DNA from: Klebsiella spallanzanii
Lineage (GTDB): Bacteria > Pseudomonadota > Gammaproteobacteria > Enterobacterales > Enterobacteriaceae
NCBI RefSeq assembly: GCF_902158555.1
Contig: NZ_CABGGS010000008.1
Location: 47,057 to 111,056 of the forward strand
DNA length: 64,000 nucleotides
Direction of reading: 5' to 3'
A model generated the notes under the pieces. The model worked only from the letters and a program-made list of their open reading frames with translations. It was not told the DNA's origin and searched no databases. Made by a program: the position numbers and the translations under genes. How positions within the stretch are numbered: the stretch's first letter is position 1; each line of letters starts with the position of its first letter. Below, piece after piece: positions 9,678 to 19,510 of this stretch.

Positions 9678-9920
9678 TTAGTAACGCCAACGGTTATTAC
9701 CGCGATAACGACTCTCGGTTGGCGATTTTATCGCCCGAATCACCCACACCACGACAATCGCTAACAGCAACCACGGCAGCAGTTTAATCATTAACGCGAA
9801 CAGGCCGCCGACAAACATCAGCGCGGTCGCTACGATAATCGCAGCAATAATTCCCAGTAATGAAACACCGGTGACCAACAGCATGACAAAAAAGCCAATA
9901 ACAAATAAGAGTTCCAGCAT
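9678..9920 (-). CDS. pspG: Phage shock protein G
   Basis: PspG is a small inner-membrane protein of the PspF/sigma-54 envelope-stress response. The start at 9920, preceded by GGGGAGAAG, gives 80 residues as in E. coli (MLELLFVIGFFVMLLVTGVS). The frame could extend to 9983, but that would run over the sigma-54 promoter. Two hydrophobic segments (about 3-25 and 29-62) cover most of the protein; the tail is basic and ends in NRWRY as in E. coli. It stands alone, separated from dusA by a terminator. Confidence 0.93.
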   Translation of the reverse strand: MLELLFVIGFFVMLLVTGVSLLGIIAAIIVATALMFVGGLFALMIKLLPWLLLAIVVVWVIRAIKSPTESRYRGNNRWRY

Positions 9921-9962
9921 CGTCTTCTCCCCAAAGAAATTTCTACATTGCTTTATGGGTAT

Positions 9963-9978
9963 TACAAAAAACGTGCCA
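9963..9978 (-). promoter_or_regulatory. Sigma-54 promoter of pspG
   Basis: On the minus strand TGGCAC, five bases and TTGTA match the -24/-12 consensus TGGCAC-N5-TTGCA with one mismatch. It lies 43 bp upstream of the pspG start, the expected place for a PspF-activated promoter. Confidence 0.85.
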
Positions 9979-10002
9979 AACATAAATTATTGAATCAAAA
10001 GA

Positions 10003-10029
10003 AAAATACCCCGCTAAATAAAAGCAGGG
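10003..10029 (-). terminator. Terminator of dusA
   Basis: On the minus strand a 7-bp stem (arms 10023-10029 and 10009-10015, one G-T pair) is followed by TATTTTTC. It lies 33 bp after the dusA stop and isolates pspG. Confidence 0.6.
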
Positions 10030-10062
10030 CGTGGTGAATTTGACCAGGTTTTAGTGAAAAAA

Positions 10063-11061
10063 TTAACGCTTGTCGGCAACCAGCTTCAGCGCCTGCTCCA
10101 GCACATTAATATCGGCACCGGCTTTATGCGCATTTTCGCTCAGGTAGCGACGCCACTGGCGCGCGCCAGGGATCCCCTGAAACAGCCCCAGCATATGACG
10201 CGTCACGTGACCGAGGTAGGTGCCGTTGCTGAGTTCACGTTCAATATAGGGGTACATCGCGCGAACCACGGCAACCGGGTCGGGATCGATGCCTTCAATG
10301 CCGAAAATTTCCCGATCGACTGCAGCCAGAATACCCGGATTCTGATAGGCCTCACGCCCCACCATCACACCGTCCATATGCTCAAGATGCTGCTTTGCCT
10401 CTTCCAGAGACTTAATACCGCCGTTGATCGCCATGGTCAGATGTGGAAAATCGCGCTTAAGCTGGTAAACGCGCGGATAATCCAGCGGCGGGATCTCGCG
10501 GTTCTCTTTCGGACTTAGGCCGGAAAGCCAGGCTTTACGCGCATGGATGATAAACATCTCGCACTCGCCTTTCCCGGAAACCGTTTCGATAAAATCACAC
10601 AAAAATTCGTAGCTATCCTGGTCGTCAATGCCAATACGGGTTTTAACCGTCACCGGGATGGAAACCACATCGCGCATCGCTTTAATGCAGTCGGCAACCA
10701 GTTGAGCATTACCCATCAGACAGGCGCCAAACATACCGTTCTGCACGCGGTCGGACGGACAGCCAACGTTCAGGTTAATCTCATCATAGCCGCGGGCTTG
10801 CGCCAGCTTCGCGCAGTGCGCCAGCGCCGCCGGATCGCTACCGCCCAACTGTAGGGCGACCGGATGTTCTTCTTCGCTATAGGCCAGATAGTCGCCTTTA
10901 CCGTGGATAATCGCGCCGGTAGTCACCATTTCAGTGTACAGCAGCGTATGACGCGACAGCTGGCGCAGAAAATAGCGGCAGTGTCTGTCGGTCCAGTCGA
11001 GCATCGGCGCGATGGAAAAACGGTGAGCAGCAAAAGCAGTAGGCGTTGATTCTGACATCAT
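10063..11061 (-). CDS. dusA: tRNA dihydrouridine(20/20a) synthase
   Basis: DusA is an FMN enzyme that reduces U20/U20a in the D-loop of tRNA with NADPH. The FMN-binding barrel shows [12 protein letters not shown] near the start, the catalytic-cysteine segment [33 protein letters not shown] and INGGIKS, then [13 protein letters not shown]. The C-terminal helical tRNA-binding domain ends ALKLVADKR. Two adjacent ATG codons (11061, 11058) are the likeliest starts, giving 331-332 residues; the frame extends to 11109 without homology or a good SD. Downstream is the separate pspG unit, as in E. coli. Confidence 0.95.
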   Translation of the reverse strand: MMSESTPTAFAAHRFSIAPMLDWTDRHCRYFLRQLSRHTLLYTEMVTTGAIIHGKGDYLAYSEEEHPVALQLGGSDPAALAHCAKLAQARGYDEINLNVGCPSDRVQNGMFGACLMGNAQLVADCIKAMRDVVSIPVTVKTRIGIDDQDSYEFLCDFIETVSGKGECEMFIIHARKAWLSGLSPKENREIPPLDYPRVYQLKRDFPHLTMAINGGIKSLEEAKQHLEHMDGVMVGREAYQNPGILAAVDREIFGIEGIDPDPVAVVRAMYPYIERELSNGTYLGHVTRHMLGLFQGIPGARQWRRYLSENAHKAGADINVLEQALKLVADKR

Positions 11062-11165
11062 GGCGAATAAATAAGCATCCGGGTAAAAAGGGGCGCTACT
11101 ATAGCACAAAGATAAACCACTGGCGCATAGCGTCGGCGCTCACCTTTTCTATCCGGCAATAAACG

Positions 11166-11654
11166 CTATTTTTTCCGCGGCTTCCCGTCATGCGGGCCAA
11201 AAAACTGCGGCGGATGGTCGACCCAACGATCCTGACGCGTAGCCGCATAGCCGGGGTTTAGCGGATAGTAGATACGGTTGAATTTCTTGTTTGCCTCGCC
11301 AACCACAAGCAGACGAACCTCCTGCTCGGTATTATTAAGGAAGGTGTGGCAAATCCCGGTTCCGGCAGGAAAACCGACGCTATCCCCCGGTTCAAGCTTC
11401 CAGAGATAGCCGTTGATCCATACTTCAGGATATCCGTCGAGCACGTAGATAAACTCTTCTTCATCGCTTTCCGCATGCGGATAAGAGGTACGACGACCGG
11501 GGGGCAAGCGCTCATGATGGATCCCCAGGCGGTTCAAGCGCAGACCGCGCGCCAGCGGCGCACCAATGGAGAAAAGCTCAGTACTGTCGGGATAGGTGGA
11601 ATCATCTGCACCTTCCAGTTCGCGCCAGTGTCGAATGCAATCAGGTCGTTTCAT
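11166..11654 (-). CDS. Cupin-domain protein, function unknown
   Basis: This 162-residue protein has one cupin barrel. Motif 1 shows PGRRTSYPHAESDEEEFIYVLDG (about residues 51-73), with a His and acidic residues in the metal-binding positions, and motif 2 LEPGDSVGFPAGTGICHTF (about 86-104) has the second His. No signal peptide is present. Such single cupins include sugar isomerases, dioxygenases and metal-binding sensors; nothing here decides between them. It is divergent from zur with a 114-bp shared upstream region. K-12 has no gene I recognise at this place. Confidence 0.85.
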   Translation of the reverse strand: MKRPDCIRHWRELEGADDSTYPDSTELFSIGAPLARGLRLNRLGIHHERLPPGRRTSYPHAESDEEEFIYVLDGYPEVWINGYLWKLEPGDSVGFPAGTGICHTFLNNTEQEVRLLVVGEANKKFNRIYYPLNPGYAATRQDRWVDHPPQFFGPHDGKPRKK

Positions 11655-11768
11655 CGTTTTCTCCCGAAAATGAGATGCATCAGGTATAGCACACGCCGCA
11701 GGGTCTCGGCGTTTTACCTGTATCGTGATAAAGTAACAGTTTCATATTCACGCAACCAGAGGACGCTC

Positions 11769-12284
11769 ATGGATAAGACCACTTCGCAACAAATGTTAGC
11801 GCATGCTGAAAAGCTCTGCGCGCAGCGTGGCGTGCGCCTGACCCCGCAGCGCCTTGAAGTATTGCGTTTGATGAGCCTGCAGCAAGGGGCAATTAGCGCC
11901 TACGATCTGCTCGATCTCCTTCGTGAAAAAGAACCTCAGGCTAAACCCCCAACGGTATACCGGGCGCTGGAGTTTTTACTCGAGCAAGGGTTTGTGCATA
12001 AAGTAGAATCCACCAACAGCTATGTGCTGTGTCACCTGTTCGATCAGCCGACCCATAGCTCAGCGATGTTTATCTGCGACCGCTGCGGCGTTGTCAAAGA
12101 AGAGTGTGCGGAAGGCGTAGAAGATATTATGCATACGCTGGCGGCAAGAATGGGATTCGCCCTGCGCCACAACGTGATTGAAGCGCACGGCCTGTGCGCC
12201 GCCTGTGTTGAAGTTGAAGCCTGCAGTACGCCGGGCCACTGCCATCACGATCATACCATCCAGATTAAAAAGAAAGCCCGCTGA
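11769..12284 (+). CDS. zur: Zinc uptake regulator, Fur family repressor
   Basis: Zur represses zinc import genes when loaded with Zn. The ATG at 11769 (AGAGGACGCTC upstream) gives 171 residues, the E. coli length; the open frame continues upstream across the divergent promoter. The winged-helix DNA-binding domain (about 1-85, LTPQRLEVLRLM and PPTVYRALEFL) precedes the dimerisation domain. Structural zinc is held by the Cys pairs FICDRC (103, 106) and GLCAAC (143, 146). A His-rich stretch GHCHHDH is near the C-terminus. Confidence 0.97.
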   Translation: MDKTTSQQMLAHAEKLCAQRGVRLTPQRLEVLRLMSLQQGAISAYDLLDLLREKEPQAKPPTVYRALEFLLEQGFVHKVESTNSYVLCHLFDQPTHSSAMFICDRCGVVKEECAEGVEDIMHTLAARMGFALRHNVIEAHGLCAACVEVEACSTPGHCHHDHTIQIKKKAR

Positions 12285-12313
12285 GGCGTTAGCCGCAGCG
12301 GGAATCAAGGGTG

Positions 12314-12451
12314 TATACCCGTCATACTTCAAGTTGCATGTGCGTTGGCTTTGTTACTCGGCTCATCCATGAGCCTCGCCCTTCGGGGCCAGCGCAAGCG
12401 CTGTTCAAAGCATGAGTGCCTTGTCCTGCAACTCGAATTATTTAGGGTATA
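12314..12451 (-). repeat. Degenerate ERIC lacking the central core
   Basis: Both ERIC ends are present (TATACCCGTCATACTTC at the left, GAATTATTTAGGGTATA at the right, read on the plus strand). The CTCCTGGGG core has gone. The middle instead carries GGCTCATCCATGAGCC, the same module found inside the inserted ERIC after qor. Confidence 0.75.
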
Positions 12452-12498
12452 AATCGTTAGAACAGGCAATAACAGTGGGTTAAAACACGATATTTTCG

Positions 12499-12711
12499 CT
12501 ACCAGCGATAATCGTTTTTAGTTTCCCAATCCTTCACTTCTTTCTCGGCCTGGTCTTTGGCGTATCCATAGCGTTCCTGAATTCTGCCGACCAACTGATC
12601 ACGCTTACCCTCGATGACGGTCATATCATCGTCGGTAAGTTTGCCCCATTGTTCCTTTGCTTTACCTTTCAGCTGTTTCCAGTTACCGCCGATTTCGTCT
12701 TTATTCATCAT
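12499..12711 (-). CDS. yjbJ: CsbD-family stress protein YjbJ
   Basis: The product is a 70-residue, highly charged CsbD-family protein. It starts MMNKDEIGGNWKQLKGKAKEQWGKLTDDD and ends in VKDWETKNDYRW, both family hallmarks. E. coli YjbJ is an abundant stress-induced protein; its function is unknown. A GAGGAATGC sequence lies before the start. It is located between zur and dinF as in E. coli. Confidence 0.95.
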   Translation of the reverse strand: MMNKDEIGGNWKQLKGKAKEQWGKLTDDDMTVIEGKRDQLVGRIQERYGYAKDQAEKEVKDWETKNDYRW

Positions 12712-12844
12712 GCATTCCTCATCGTTCGGTGATAGTTCGGTGAATGAACAGCCCGCTGTGTGCCGGACATGACTTAACTATAGATGAGTATTCTGGGTAA
12801 TATTTATTATTCGGAATCTTTAACCATTATAACAATAAAATGCA

Positions 12845-14161
12845 CTACGAAAACCAGGTCCCACGCTGCCAGTGCCGCCGCCAGATAACCGCCAGGGATG
12901 CGCCACGCAGGGCAAGAAACACCGTCAGCGCCAGCCATAGCCCATGGTTGCCGAGAACCGGCACCGTCATTAGCGTCAGGGCAAATCCCGCTGCGGCCAC
13001 CGCCATGCTATTACGCATCTCCGCACCGCGCGTCGCGCCGATAAACATGCCGTCCAGCAGGTAACACCAGACGCCAATGACCGGTAGTATCATCTGCCAG
13101 ACCAGATAGCGGTCGGCAAGCTGCTGCAGCGAAGGTAGCGACGTCAGCAAAGCAATTATCTGCTCTCCAGCGAGGCCGTAAATCAGCGCAAACGCCAGTG
13201 CCACCATTCCCGACTGACGGCAGGCTGCGCGCCAGACCTCAAGCAGTTGGCTATCGTCGCGCGCACCGTAGGCCTGCCCTGAGTGCGCTTCGACGGCATA
13301 AGCAAAACCGTCCAGCGCGTAGGCGGTAAAGGTCAGCATCGTCATCAGCACCGCATTGACCGCCACCACATCGGTGCCAAGACGAGCGCCAAAAACCGTC
13401 ACCGCCCCGAAACAAAGCTGTAGCAGCAGTGAGCGCAGCATAATGTCGCGATTCAGCGCCAGCAGGCGACGTATATCACCGCGCCAGGCGTTTTTCAGCA
13501 TCGACAGAGAGACGCCGCGCAGGACCAGCACGCGCCTTGCCATCAGCAGGCCAATAAAGAAAGTGGCGTATTCTGCCGTGACCGTTGCCAGCGCCGCCCC
13601 CTGCACGTTCATATGCAGGCCCATCACCAGCCATACATCGAGCACAATGTTAAGAACGTTGCCGACCACCAGCAGGATCACCGGCGCTCTGGCGTACTGC
13701 ACACCCAGCAGCCAGCCCAGCAGGACCAGGTTCGCCAACGATGCCGGAGCGCTTAACCAGCGGATTTCAAGGAAGCGCCGGGCCTGTTCAAGCACGGCTT
13801 CACTGCCGCCGACAATATGCAACGCCAGGTTTATTAACGGGATCCTGAAGAGAACAATCGCTATCCCTGCGATCAGCGCCAGGCCCAGCGGCTGCACCAG
13901 CGCGCGCGCCAGCCGCTGCGGATCTTTTGCGCCATAGGCCTGCGCCGTCAGCCCGGTGGTGCTCATTCGCAGGAACAAAAGCAGCATGAAGAGGAAACTG
14001 GTTGCCGTCGCGCCAACTGCCACACCGCCCAGATAAACCGGGCTGTCCAGATGACCAATAACGGCGGTATCCACCAACCCCAGCAGCGGGACGGTGATAT
14101 TGGAGAAGATCATGGGCAGCGCTAAGCGCCACAGGGCTTTGTCAGCGGCGTTAAAAAGCAT
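12845..14161 (-). CDS. dinF: MATE-family efflux protein, DNA-damage-inducible
   Basis: DinF is an inner-membrane MATE transporter with 12 predicted transmembrane segments, linked in E. coli to tolerance of oxidative stress and bile salts. The 438-residue product begins MLFNAADKALWRLALPMIFSNITVPLLGLVDTAVIG, a typical MATE N-terminus, and keeps the two related six-helix halves. It follows lexA by 72 bp on the same strand with no terminator between them, so it should be co-transcribed and SOS-induced from the lexA promoter. Confidence 0.95.
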   Translation of the reverse strand: MLFNAADKALWRLALPMIFSNITVPLLGLVDTAVIGHLDSPVYLGGVAVGATATSFLFMLLLFLRMSTTGLTAQAYGAKDPQRLARALVQPLGLALIAGIAIVLFRIPLINLALHIVGGSEAVLEQARRFLEIRWLSAPASLANLVLLGWLLGVQYARAPVILLVVGNVLNIVLDVWLVMGLHMNVQGAALATVTAEYATFFIGLLMARRVLVLRGVSLSMLKNAWRGDIRRLLALNRDIMLRSLLLQLCFGAVTVFGARLGTDVVAVNAVLMTMLTFTAYALDGFAYAVEAHSGQAYGARDDSQLLEVWRAACRQSGMVALAFALIYGLAGEQIIALLTSLPSLQQLADRYLVWQMILPVIGVWCYLLDGMFIGATRGAEMRNSMAVAAAGFALTLMTVPVLGNHGLWLALTVFLALRGASLAVIWRRHWQRGTWFS

Positions 14162-14233
14162 GAGAGAAGAGCCCGAATGAGGAAAAACAGCGCGGCACCA
14201 TATATGAGAGGATAATGCCGCGAGATGAAGAGA

Positions 14234-14842
14234 TTATTGCCAGTTGCCGTTGCGAATTACGCCGACGGCCAGCCCTTCAATGGTAAAATTCTGTTCGCGC
14301 AAATCCACCACAATCGGTGAAAATTCGCTATTTTCAGGCAGCAGTTCGACGACGTTACCCTGTTTTTTCAGACGCTTGACGGTCACTTCTTCATCGATGC
14401 GCGCCACAACCACCTGACCGTTACGCACGTCCTGAGTTTTATGTACCGCCAGCAGGTCGCCATCCAGAATACCGATGTCTTTCATCGACATACCGCTAAC
14501 GCGCAGCAGAAAATCGGCGTTCGGCTTAAACATGGCAGGATCGACCTGATAGTGGCCTTCGATATGCTGCTGCGCCAGCAGCGGCTCGCCTGCCGCAACG
14601 CGGCCGATGAGCGGCAGGCCCGTTTCTTCTTCCGTCAGCAGACGAATACCGCGGGAGGCACCGGAAACGATCTCGATTGCGCCTTTACGCGCCAGCGCTT
14701 TCAGGTGCTCTTCCGCCGCGTTTGGGGAACGGAACCCCAAGCGCTGAGCAATTTCCGCACGCGTCGGCGGCATGCCCGTCTGGCTGATATGATCCCGAAT
14801 GAGATCAAACACCTCTTGCTGCCTGGTCGTTAACGCTTTCAT
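14234..14842 (-). CDS. lexA: SOS repressor LexA
   Basis: LexA represses the SOS regulon and cleaves itself when RecA is active. The 202-residue protein has an N-terminal winged helix (about 1-70, [12 protein letters not shown] and [14 protein letters not shown]). The scissile Ala84-Gly85 bond lies in RVAAGEP, and the Ser119/Lys156 dyad in VSGMSM and VTVKRL. All are at the E. coli positions. Two LexA boxes lie just upstream, showing autoregulation. Confidence 0.99.
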   Translation of the reverse strand: MKALTTRQQEVFDLIRDHISQTGMPPTRAEIAQRLGFRSPNAAEEHLKALARKGAIEIVSGASRGIRLLTEEETGLPLIGRVAAGEPLLAQQHIEGHYQVDPAMFKPNADFLLRVSGMSMKDIGILDGDLLAVHKTQDVRNGQVVVARIDEEVTVKRLKKQGNVVELLPENSEFSPIVVDLREQNFTIEGLAVGVIRNGNWQ

Positions 14843-14850
14843 TCCGCCCC

Positions 14851-14866
14851 CTGGGTGTATATACAG
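14851..14866 (-). promoter_or_regulatory. LexA box 1 upstream of lexA
   Basis: A CTG-N10-CAG SOS box with an AT-alternating right half lies 9 bp upstream of the lexA start codon. It forms the proximal site of the usual pair. Confidence 0.93.
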
Positions 14867-14871
14867 TTATG

Positions 14872-14887
14872 CTGTGAGTATATACAG
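14872..14887 (-). promoter_or_regulatory. LexA box 2 upstream of lexA
   Basis: A second CTG-N10-CAG box starts 5 bp beyond the first. Paired boxes with a 21-bp centre-to-centre distance are the E. coli lexA arrangement. Confidence 0.93.
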
Positions 14888-14963
14888 CTAACGGTGATTT
14901 TGGAACCACATTTCACACAAAAATCAGGAGTTTCTTTCCGTTTTGCGAGCAGCTACGGCTGTC

Positions 14964-15332
14964 TTAGCGGTAATTCGCCCACAATAGCGTTCCCCAGGTC
15001 ATCAACGCGATGATAATCGCCAGCAGCACCGCTGCAGACCCCATATCTTTGGCCCGCCCCGAAAGCTCGTGATGTTCCGGGCCAATACGGTCAACAACCG
15101 CTTCAATCGCGCTATTGATGATTTCAACTATCATCACTATCAGGACCGAGCCTATCAGCAGAACTCGTGTGATGGCATCGACGTCTAACCAGCAGGCTAT
15201 CGCCACGGCAATAATGGCCGCGATACCTTCCTGACGAAATGCGGCCTCATTGACCCACGCTGCACGGAACCCTTTCCAGGAATATCCTGCCGCTTTAATA
15301 ATTCGGGTTAACCCAGTGGTATTATTGGCCAT
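14964..15332 (-). CDS. dgkA: Diacylglycerol kinase
   Basis: DgkA is a trimeric inner-membrane kinase that phosphorylates diacylglycerol left from membrane-derived oligosaccharide synthesis. The ATG at 15332 gives 122 residues starting MANNTTGLTRIIKAAGYSWKG. An in-frame TTG one codon upstream is a less likely start. Three transmembrane helices and the catalytic segment EIINSAIEAVVDRIG with the active-site Glu are visible. It is divergent from plsB, as in E. coli. Confidence 0.97.
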   Translation of the reverse strand: MANNTTGLTRIIKAAGYSWKGFRAAWVNEAAFRQEGIAAIIAVAIACWLDVDAITRVLLIGSVLIVMIVEIINSAIEAVVDRIGPEHHELSGRAKDMGSAAVLLAIIIALMTWGTLLWANYR

Positions 15333-15461
15333 CAAACGAACCTTTTTATGTAAATGACGTCAATGAGTGTACGCGTTTGCCGCGTTACAACGGAAATTAT
15401 GCGCACTTTCTGTTATTCTTGCCGCGCATTTGCATGATTAACCAGAGGCTTCACATCGTCT

Positions 15462-17885
15462 ATGTCTGGCTGGCAACGAATTTACTATAAATTACTGAAT
15501 TTACCATTAAGGGTGCTGGTAAAAAGCAAGTCAATTCCGGCAGAACCTGCTCAGGAATTAGGCCTGGATACTTCGCGCCCCATTATGTACGTCCTGCCTT
15601 ACAATTCGAAGGCGGACCTGCTGACGCTGCGCGCTCAATGTCTGGAGCATGATCTACCGGACCCGCTTGAGCCGCTGGAAATCGATGGCGCCCTGCTTCC
15701 GCGCTACGTATTTATCCACGGCGGGCCACGCGTATTCACCTATTACACGCCGAAAGAAGAGTCCATCAAGCTATTTCACGACTATCTGGATCTGCACCGC
15801 AATCATCCTGACCTTGACGTGCAGATGGTGCCCGTTTCGGTGATGTTCGGCCGCGCGCCGGGGCGTGAAAAAGGCGAGGTTAATCCTCCTCTGCGCATGC
15901 TCAACGGCATTCAAAAATTCTTCGCCGTTCTGTGGCTGGGCCGCGACAGCTTTGTGCGTTTCTCGCCTTCGGTCTCTCTGCGCAAGATGGCGGACGAACA
16001 CGGGACCGATAAAACTATCGCCCAAAAGCTGGCCCGCGTGGCGCGTATGCACTTCGCCCGTCAGCGGCTGGCCGCCGTCGGCCCGCGCCTGCCAGCGCGT
16101 CAGGATCTGTTCAATAAACTGCTGGCGTCAAAAGCCATTGCTCGCGCGGTAGAAGACGAAGCGCGCAGTAAAAAAATCTCCCACGAGAAGGCGCAGCAAA
16201 ACGCTATCGCCCTGATGGAAGAGATAGCAGCAAACTTCTCCTATGAGATGATCCGCCTGACCGACCGCGTGCTGGGCTTCACCTGGAACCGTCTCTATCA
16301 GGGCATTAACGTCCATAACGCCGAGCGCGTGCGCCAGCTGGCGCATGAAGGCCACGAGATAGTCTATGTTCCGTGCCACCGCAGCCATATGGACTATTTG
16401 CTGCTCTCTTACGTCATTTATCATCAGGGTCTGGTACCGCCGCATATCGCCGCCGGTATCAACCTGAACTTCTGGCCTGCCGGGCCGATCTTCCGTCGCG
16501 GCGGCGCGTTCTTTATTCGCCGTACGTTCAAGGGTAATAAGCTCTATTCAACGGTATTCCGCGAATATCTCGGCGAACTGTTCAGTCGCGGCTACTCGGT
16601 GGAGTACTTCGTTGAAGGCGGACGTTCACGTACCGGTCGTCTGCTGGATCCGAAAACCGGCACTCTGTCGATGACCATTCAGGCTATGCTGCGCGGCGGT
16701 AATCGTCCAATCACTCTGGTACCGATTTATATCGGCTACGAGCACGTGATGGAAGTGGGTACCTACGCCAAAGAGCTGCGCGGGGCGACGAAAGAGAAAG
16801 AGAACCTGCCGCAGATGTTGAAAGGCCTCAGCAAGCTGCGCAACCTGGGCCAGGGCTACGTTAACTTCGGCGAGCCGCTGCCGCTAATGGCTTATCTGAA
16901 CCAGCATGTTCCGGACTGGCGCGAAGCTATCGATCCTATTGAAGCCGTTCGTCCGTCATGGCTGACGCCGACGGTGAATAACATCGCCTCGGATCTGATG
17001 GTGCGCATCAACAGTGCCGGCGCGGCAAACGCCATGAACCTGTGCTGTACCGCGCTGCTGGCATCGCGTCAGCGTTCTCTGACCCGCGAACAGCTCACCG
17101 AACAGCTGGAGTGCTATCTCGCCCTGCTGCGCAATGTGCCTTACTCGCCGGATGCGACCACACCAACGGCCTCGGCCAGCGAGCTTATCGACCACGCGCT
17201 GCAGATGAACAAGTTCGAAGTCGAGAAAGACACCATTGGCGATATCATCATTCTGCCGCGCGAGCAGGCGGTACTGATGACTTACTACCGCAACAATATC
17301 GCCCATATGCTGGTGATGCCGTCGCTGTTGGCCGCCATCGTCACCCAGCATCGTCGTATTACCCGTGCTGAAATATTGCGCCATGTCGAGATGTTCTATC
17401 CGTTCCTGAAGGCCGAGCTGTTCTTGCGCTGGGAGGAAGCCGAACTGGCGGGTGTCGTCGATGCACTGATTGCCGAAATGCAGCGTCAGGGGCTGATCGC
17501 CGTAAACGACGATGAGGTGAGCGTTAATCCATCTCACGCACGGTCTTTACAGCTGCTGGCCGCAGGCGCGCGCGAAACGCTGCAGCGCTACGCTATTACC
17601 TTCTGGCTGCTGAGCGCTAATCCGTCAATCAACCGCAGCTCGCTGGAAAAAGAGAGCCGCACCGTGGCACAGCGCCTGTCCGTGCTGCACGGCATCAATG
17701 CGCCAGAGTTCTTCGATAAAGCGGTATTCAGTACGCTGGTGTTGACCCTGCGTGACAAAGGCTATATCAGTGATACCGGAGATGCCGAACCAGAAGAAAC
17801 GTTGAAGATCTACCGCATGCTGGCAGTGCTAATTACGTCCGATGTGCGTCTAACGATTGAAAGCGTTACTCAGGATGAAGCGTAA
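15462..17885 (+). CDS. plsB: Glycerol-3-phosphate O-acyltransferase
   Basis: PlsB carries out the first acylation of sn-glycerol 3-phosphate, using acyl-ACP or acyl-CoA, at the inner membrane. The product is 807 residues, identical in length to E. coli PlsB and starting [16 protein letters not shown]. The acyltransferase HX4D motif is seen in [13 protein letters not shown] near residue 306. The downstream [15 protein letters not shown] and VPIYIGYE blocks are also present. A REP element follows the stop codon, then convergent ubiA. Confidence 0.98.
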   Translation: MSGWQRIYYKLLNLPLRVLVKSKSIPAEPAQELGLDTSRPIMYVLPYNSKADLLTLRAQCLEHDLPDPLEPLEIDGALLPRYVFIHGGPRVFTYYTPKEESIKLFHDYLDLHRNHPDLDVQMVPVSVMFGRAPGREKGEVNPPLRMLNGIQKFFAVLWLGRDSFVRFSPSVSLRKMADEHGTDKTIAQKLARVARMHFARQRLAAVGPRLPARQDLFNKLLASKAIARAVEDEARSKKISHEKAQQNAIALMEEIAANFSYEMIRLTDRVLGFTWNRLYQGINVHNAERVRQLAHEGHEIVYVPCHRSHMDYLLLSYVIYHQGLVPPHIAAGINLNFWPAGPIFRRGGAFFIRRTFKGNKLYSTVFREYLGELFSRGYSVEYFVEGGRSRTGRLLDPKTGTLSMTIQAMLRGGNRPITLVPIYIGYEHVMEVGTYAKELRGATKEKENLPQMLKGLSKLRNLGQGYVNFGEPLPLMAYLNQHVPDWREAIDPIEAVRPSWLTPTVNNIASDLMVRINSAGAANAMNLCCTALLASRQRSLTREQLTEQLECYLALLRNVPYSPDATTPTASASELIDHALQMNKFEVEKDTIGDIIILPREQAVLMTYYRNNIAHMLVMPSLLAAIVTQHRRITRAEILRHVEMFYPFLKAELFLRWEEAELAGVVDALIAEMQRQGLIAVNDDEVSVNPSHARSLQLLAAGARETLQRYAITFWLLSANPSINRSSLEKESRTVAQRLSVLHGINAPEFFDKAVFSTLVLTLRDKGYISDTGDAEPEETLKIYRMLAVLITSDVRLTIESVTQDEA

Positions 17886-17893
17886 CGTTTGAA

Positions 17894-17938
17894 GAAAACT
17901 CCCGGCTAAGGCGTTTACGCCGCAAGCCGGGTAAACCA
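17894..17938. repeat. REP element between plsB and ubiA
   Basis: A palindrome with CCCGGCTAAGGCG and CGCCGCAAGCCGGG arms fills the convergent plsB/ubiA gap and may serve as a bidirectional barrier. Confidence 0.7.
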
Positions 17939-17942
17939 CAAA

Positions 17943-18812
17943 CTACTGCATATACCCCATCGCCAGGCCAAGAAACAGCACCAGTCCCACGTAGTTATTG
18001 TTTAAAAACGCCTTAAAGCAGTCGTCGCGCTCACGTTTAAATATCAGCTTCTGCTGCCAGACAAACAGCGCTGCGGCGATAAACAATGACCAGTAATACT
18101 CCCAGCCCAGACCGCTCAGCCAGCCCACTACCGCCATCAGCGCCAGTACCGCCACCTGTAAAATCCCAATAATTAAACGGTCGTTGTCGCCAAACAGAAT
18201 CGCCGTCGACTTAATGCCAATCTTCACGTCATCATCGCGGTCGACCATTGCATACTGGGTATCGTAGGCCACCGCCCACAGAATATTGGCGAGAAACATC
18301 AGCCAGCAGCTCAGCGGCAGGGATTCGCTCACCGCTGAAAACGCCATCGGAATCGACCAGCCGAACGCCGCGCCCAGCACCACCTGCGGCAGGTGGGTGT
18401 AGCGTTTCATAAACGGATAGACCCAGGCCAGCGCCAGAGCGGCAACCGACAGCAGAATGGTCATCGTGTTTAAGGTCAGCACCAGCAGGAACGAGAACAG
18501 CACCAACACAACAAACAGCGTTCGCGCCTCTTTCTCGGTCACATCGCCGCTCGGCAGCGGGCGGCGGGCAGTGCGCTTAACGTGGCCGTCAAACTTGCGA
18601 TCGGCATAGTCATTTACCACACAGCCTGCGGCGCGCATCAGCCAGACGCCGGCGACAAAAACGGCGAGGATCCACAGCGGCGGTATCCCCGGCGTTGCCA
18701 CCCACAGCGCCCACAGCGTCGGCCACAGTAGCAGCAGCGCGCCGATCGGTTTGTCAGTACGCATCAGGCGGTGAAACGCCAACAGCTTGTTCTGCGTCAG
18801 ACTCCACTCCAT
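17943..18812 (-). CDS. ubiA: 4-hydroxybenzoate octaprenyltransferase
   Basis: UbiA prenylates 4-hydroxybenzoate in the inner membrane, the second committed step of ubiquinone synthesis. The 289-residue protein has about nine transmembrane helices. The two Asp-rich prenyl-diphosphate/Mg sites are visible: [15 protein letters not shown] (around 67-81) and a [16 protein letters not shown] block (around 184-199). It lies 12 bp downstream of ubiC on the same strand; its product follows UbiC in the pathway. Confidence 0.98.
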   Translation of the reverse strand: MEWSLTQNKLLAFHRLMRTDKPIGALLLLWPTLWALWVATPGIPPLWILAVFVAGVWLMRAAGCVVNDYADRKFDGHVKRTARRPLPSGDVTEKEARTLFVVLVLFSFLLVLTLNTMTILLSVAALALAWVYPFMKRYTHLPQVVLGAAFGWSIPMAFSAVSESLPLSCWLMFLANILWAVAYDTQYAMVDRDDDVKIGIKSTAILFGDNDRLIIGILQVAVLALMAVVGWLSGLGWEYYWSLFIAAALFVWQQKLIFKRERDDCFKAFLNNNYVGLVLFLGLAMGYMQ

Positions 18813-18824
18813 TTTATTTTCCTC

Positions 18825-19322
18825 TTAATACAACGGTGATGCAGGCAAAAACAGTTCCGTCAGCAGCAGCGGCTTGCCGCTCAGTCGGAGGCGGGAACGA
18901 CGCCCCCAAAGCTCTGCATTACGACCAATTTCAATAAAGTCACGGGTTAGCGTAGATGACGTAAAAAGATAGCGGCCCAGCGGAGTTTTTCCCAGCTGTT
19001 GCAGCGCCAGCTCGGGGCCGCTGAGCGTCGACTCAGGCACGACAGTGCGACCGGCCAGCCAGGGTTCATCATTGGCGCAAAGGATAATTTCCCGCAGCCA
19101 GTAGCGGGGTTCATCCGGCAGCAGAGGCTCTTCACCTGCCAGCGCTTCACGTCCAACAAAGCCTTCGTTAACCATGATGACGCTCACTTTTTTCCTCTGC
19201 TGCTCAAAGCGTTTGGTCATTGAGTCTTCCAGCAGTAGCCAATCGCGCAGATGCGCGTCCAGCAAGGGCATTGCGGCAAAATAACGCAGCGCACGCAGTT
19301 GCGTAAGCGCAGGATGTGGCAT
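18825..19322 (-). CDS. ubiC: Chorismate pyruvate-lyase
   Basis: UbiC converts chorismate to 4-hydroxybenzoate and pyruvate, the entry to ubiquinone synthesis. The ATG at 19322 gives 165 residues as in E. coli. The longer frame to 19424 adds residues not seen in the family. Conserved segments include [31 protein letters not shown] with the chorismate-contacting Arg, and the C-terminal [21 protein letters not shown] with the catalytic Glu. It starts the ubiCA operon. Confidence 0.96.
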   Translation of the reverse strand: MPHPALTQLRALRYFAAMPLLDAHLRDWLLLEDSMTKRFEQQRKKVSVIMVNEGFVGREALAGEEPLLPDEPRYWLREIILCANDEPWLAGRTVVPESTLSGPELALQQLGKTPLGRYLFTSSTLTRDFIEIGRNAELWGRRSRLRLSGKPLLLTELFLPASPLY

Positions 19323-19442
19323 GCCTGAATCTCCGGTACATAACGAGCAGGTATTGTATCGCAGAATGGGACAAGGAGGGCGGGCAAACGTCAATATACG
19401 ATCATCCGCGCAACAGCCGTGCAACAGCGGCCGCCGCGCGAT

Positions 19443-19470
19443 AAAAAAAAGTGCGCCCGAACGGGCGCAC
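19443..19470 (-). terminator. Terminator of malM
   Basis: A perfect 9-bp stem (19451-19459 with 19462-19470) is followed on the minus strand by eight Ts. It ends the malK-lamB-malM operon. Confidence 0.9.
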
Positions 19471-19510
19471 CTAAAGGCTGTGCCTAAACATCAGCATTGT
19501 GGGGAGACGG

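Noticed and set aside
9496..9681. 61-codon frame between qor and pspG
   Set aside because: It runs over a terminator hairpin and T run, lacks an SD and resembles nothing.
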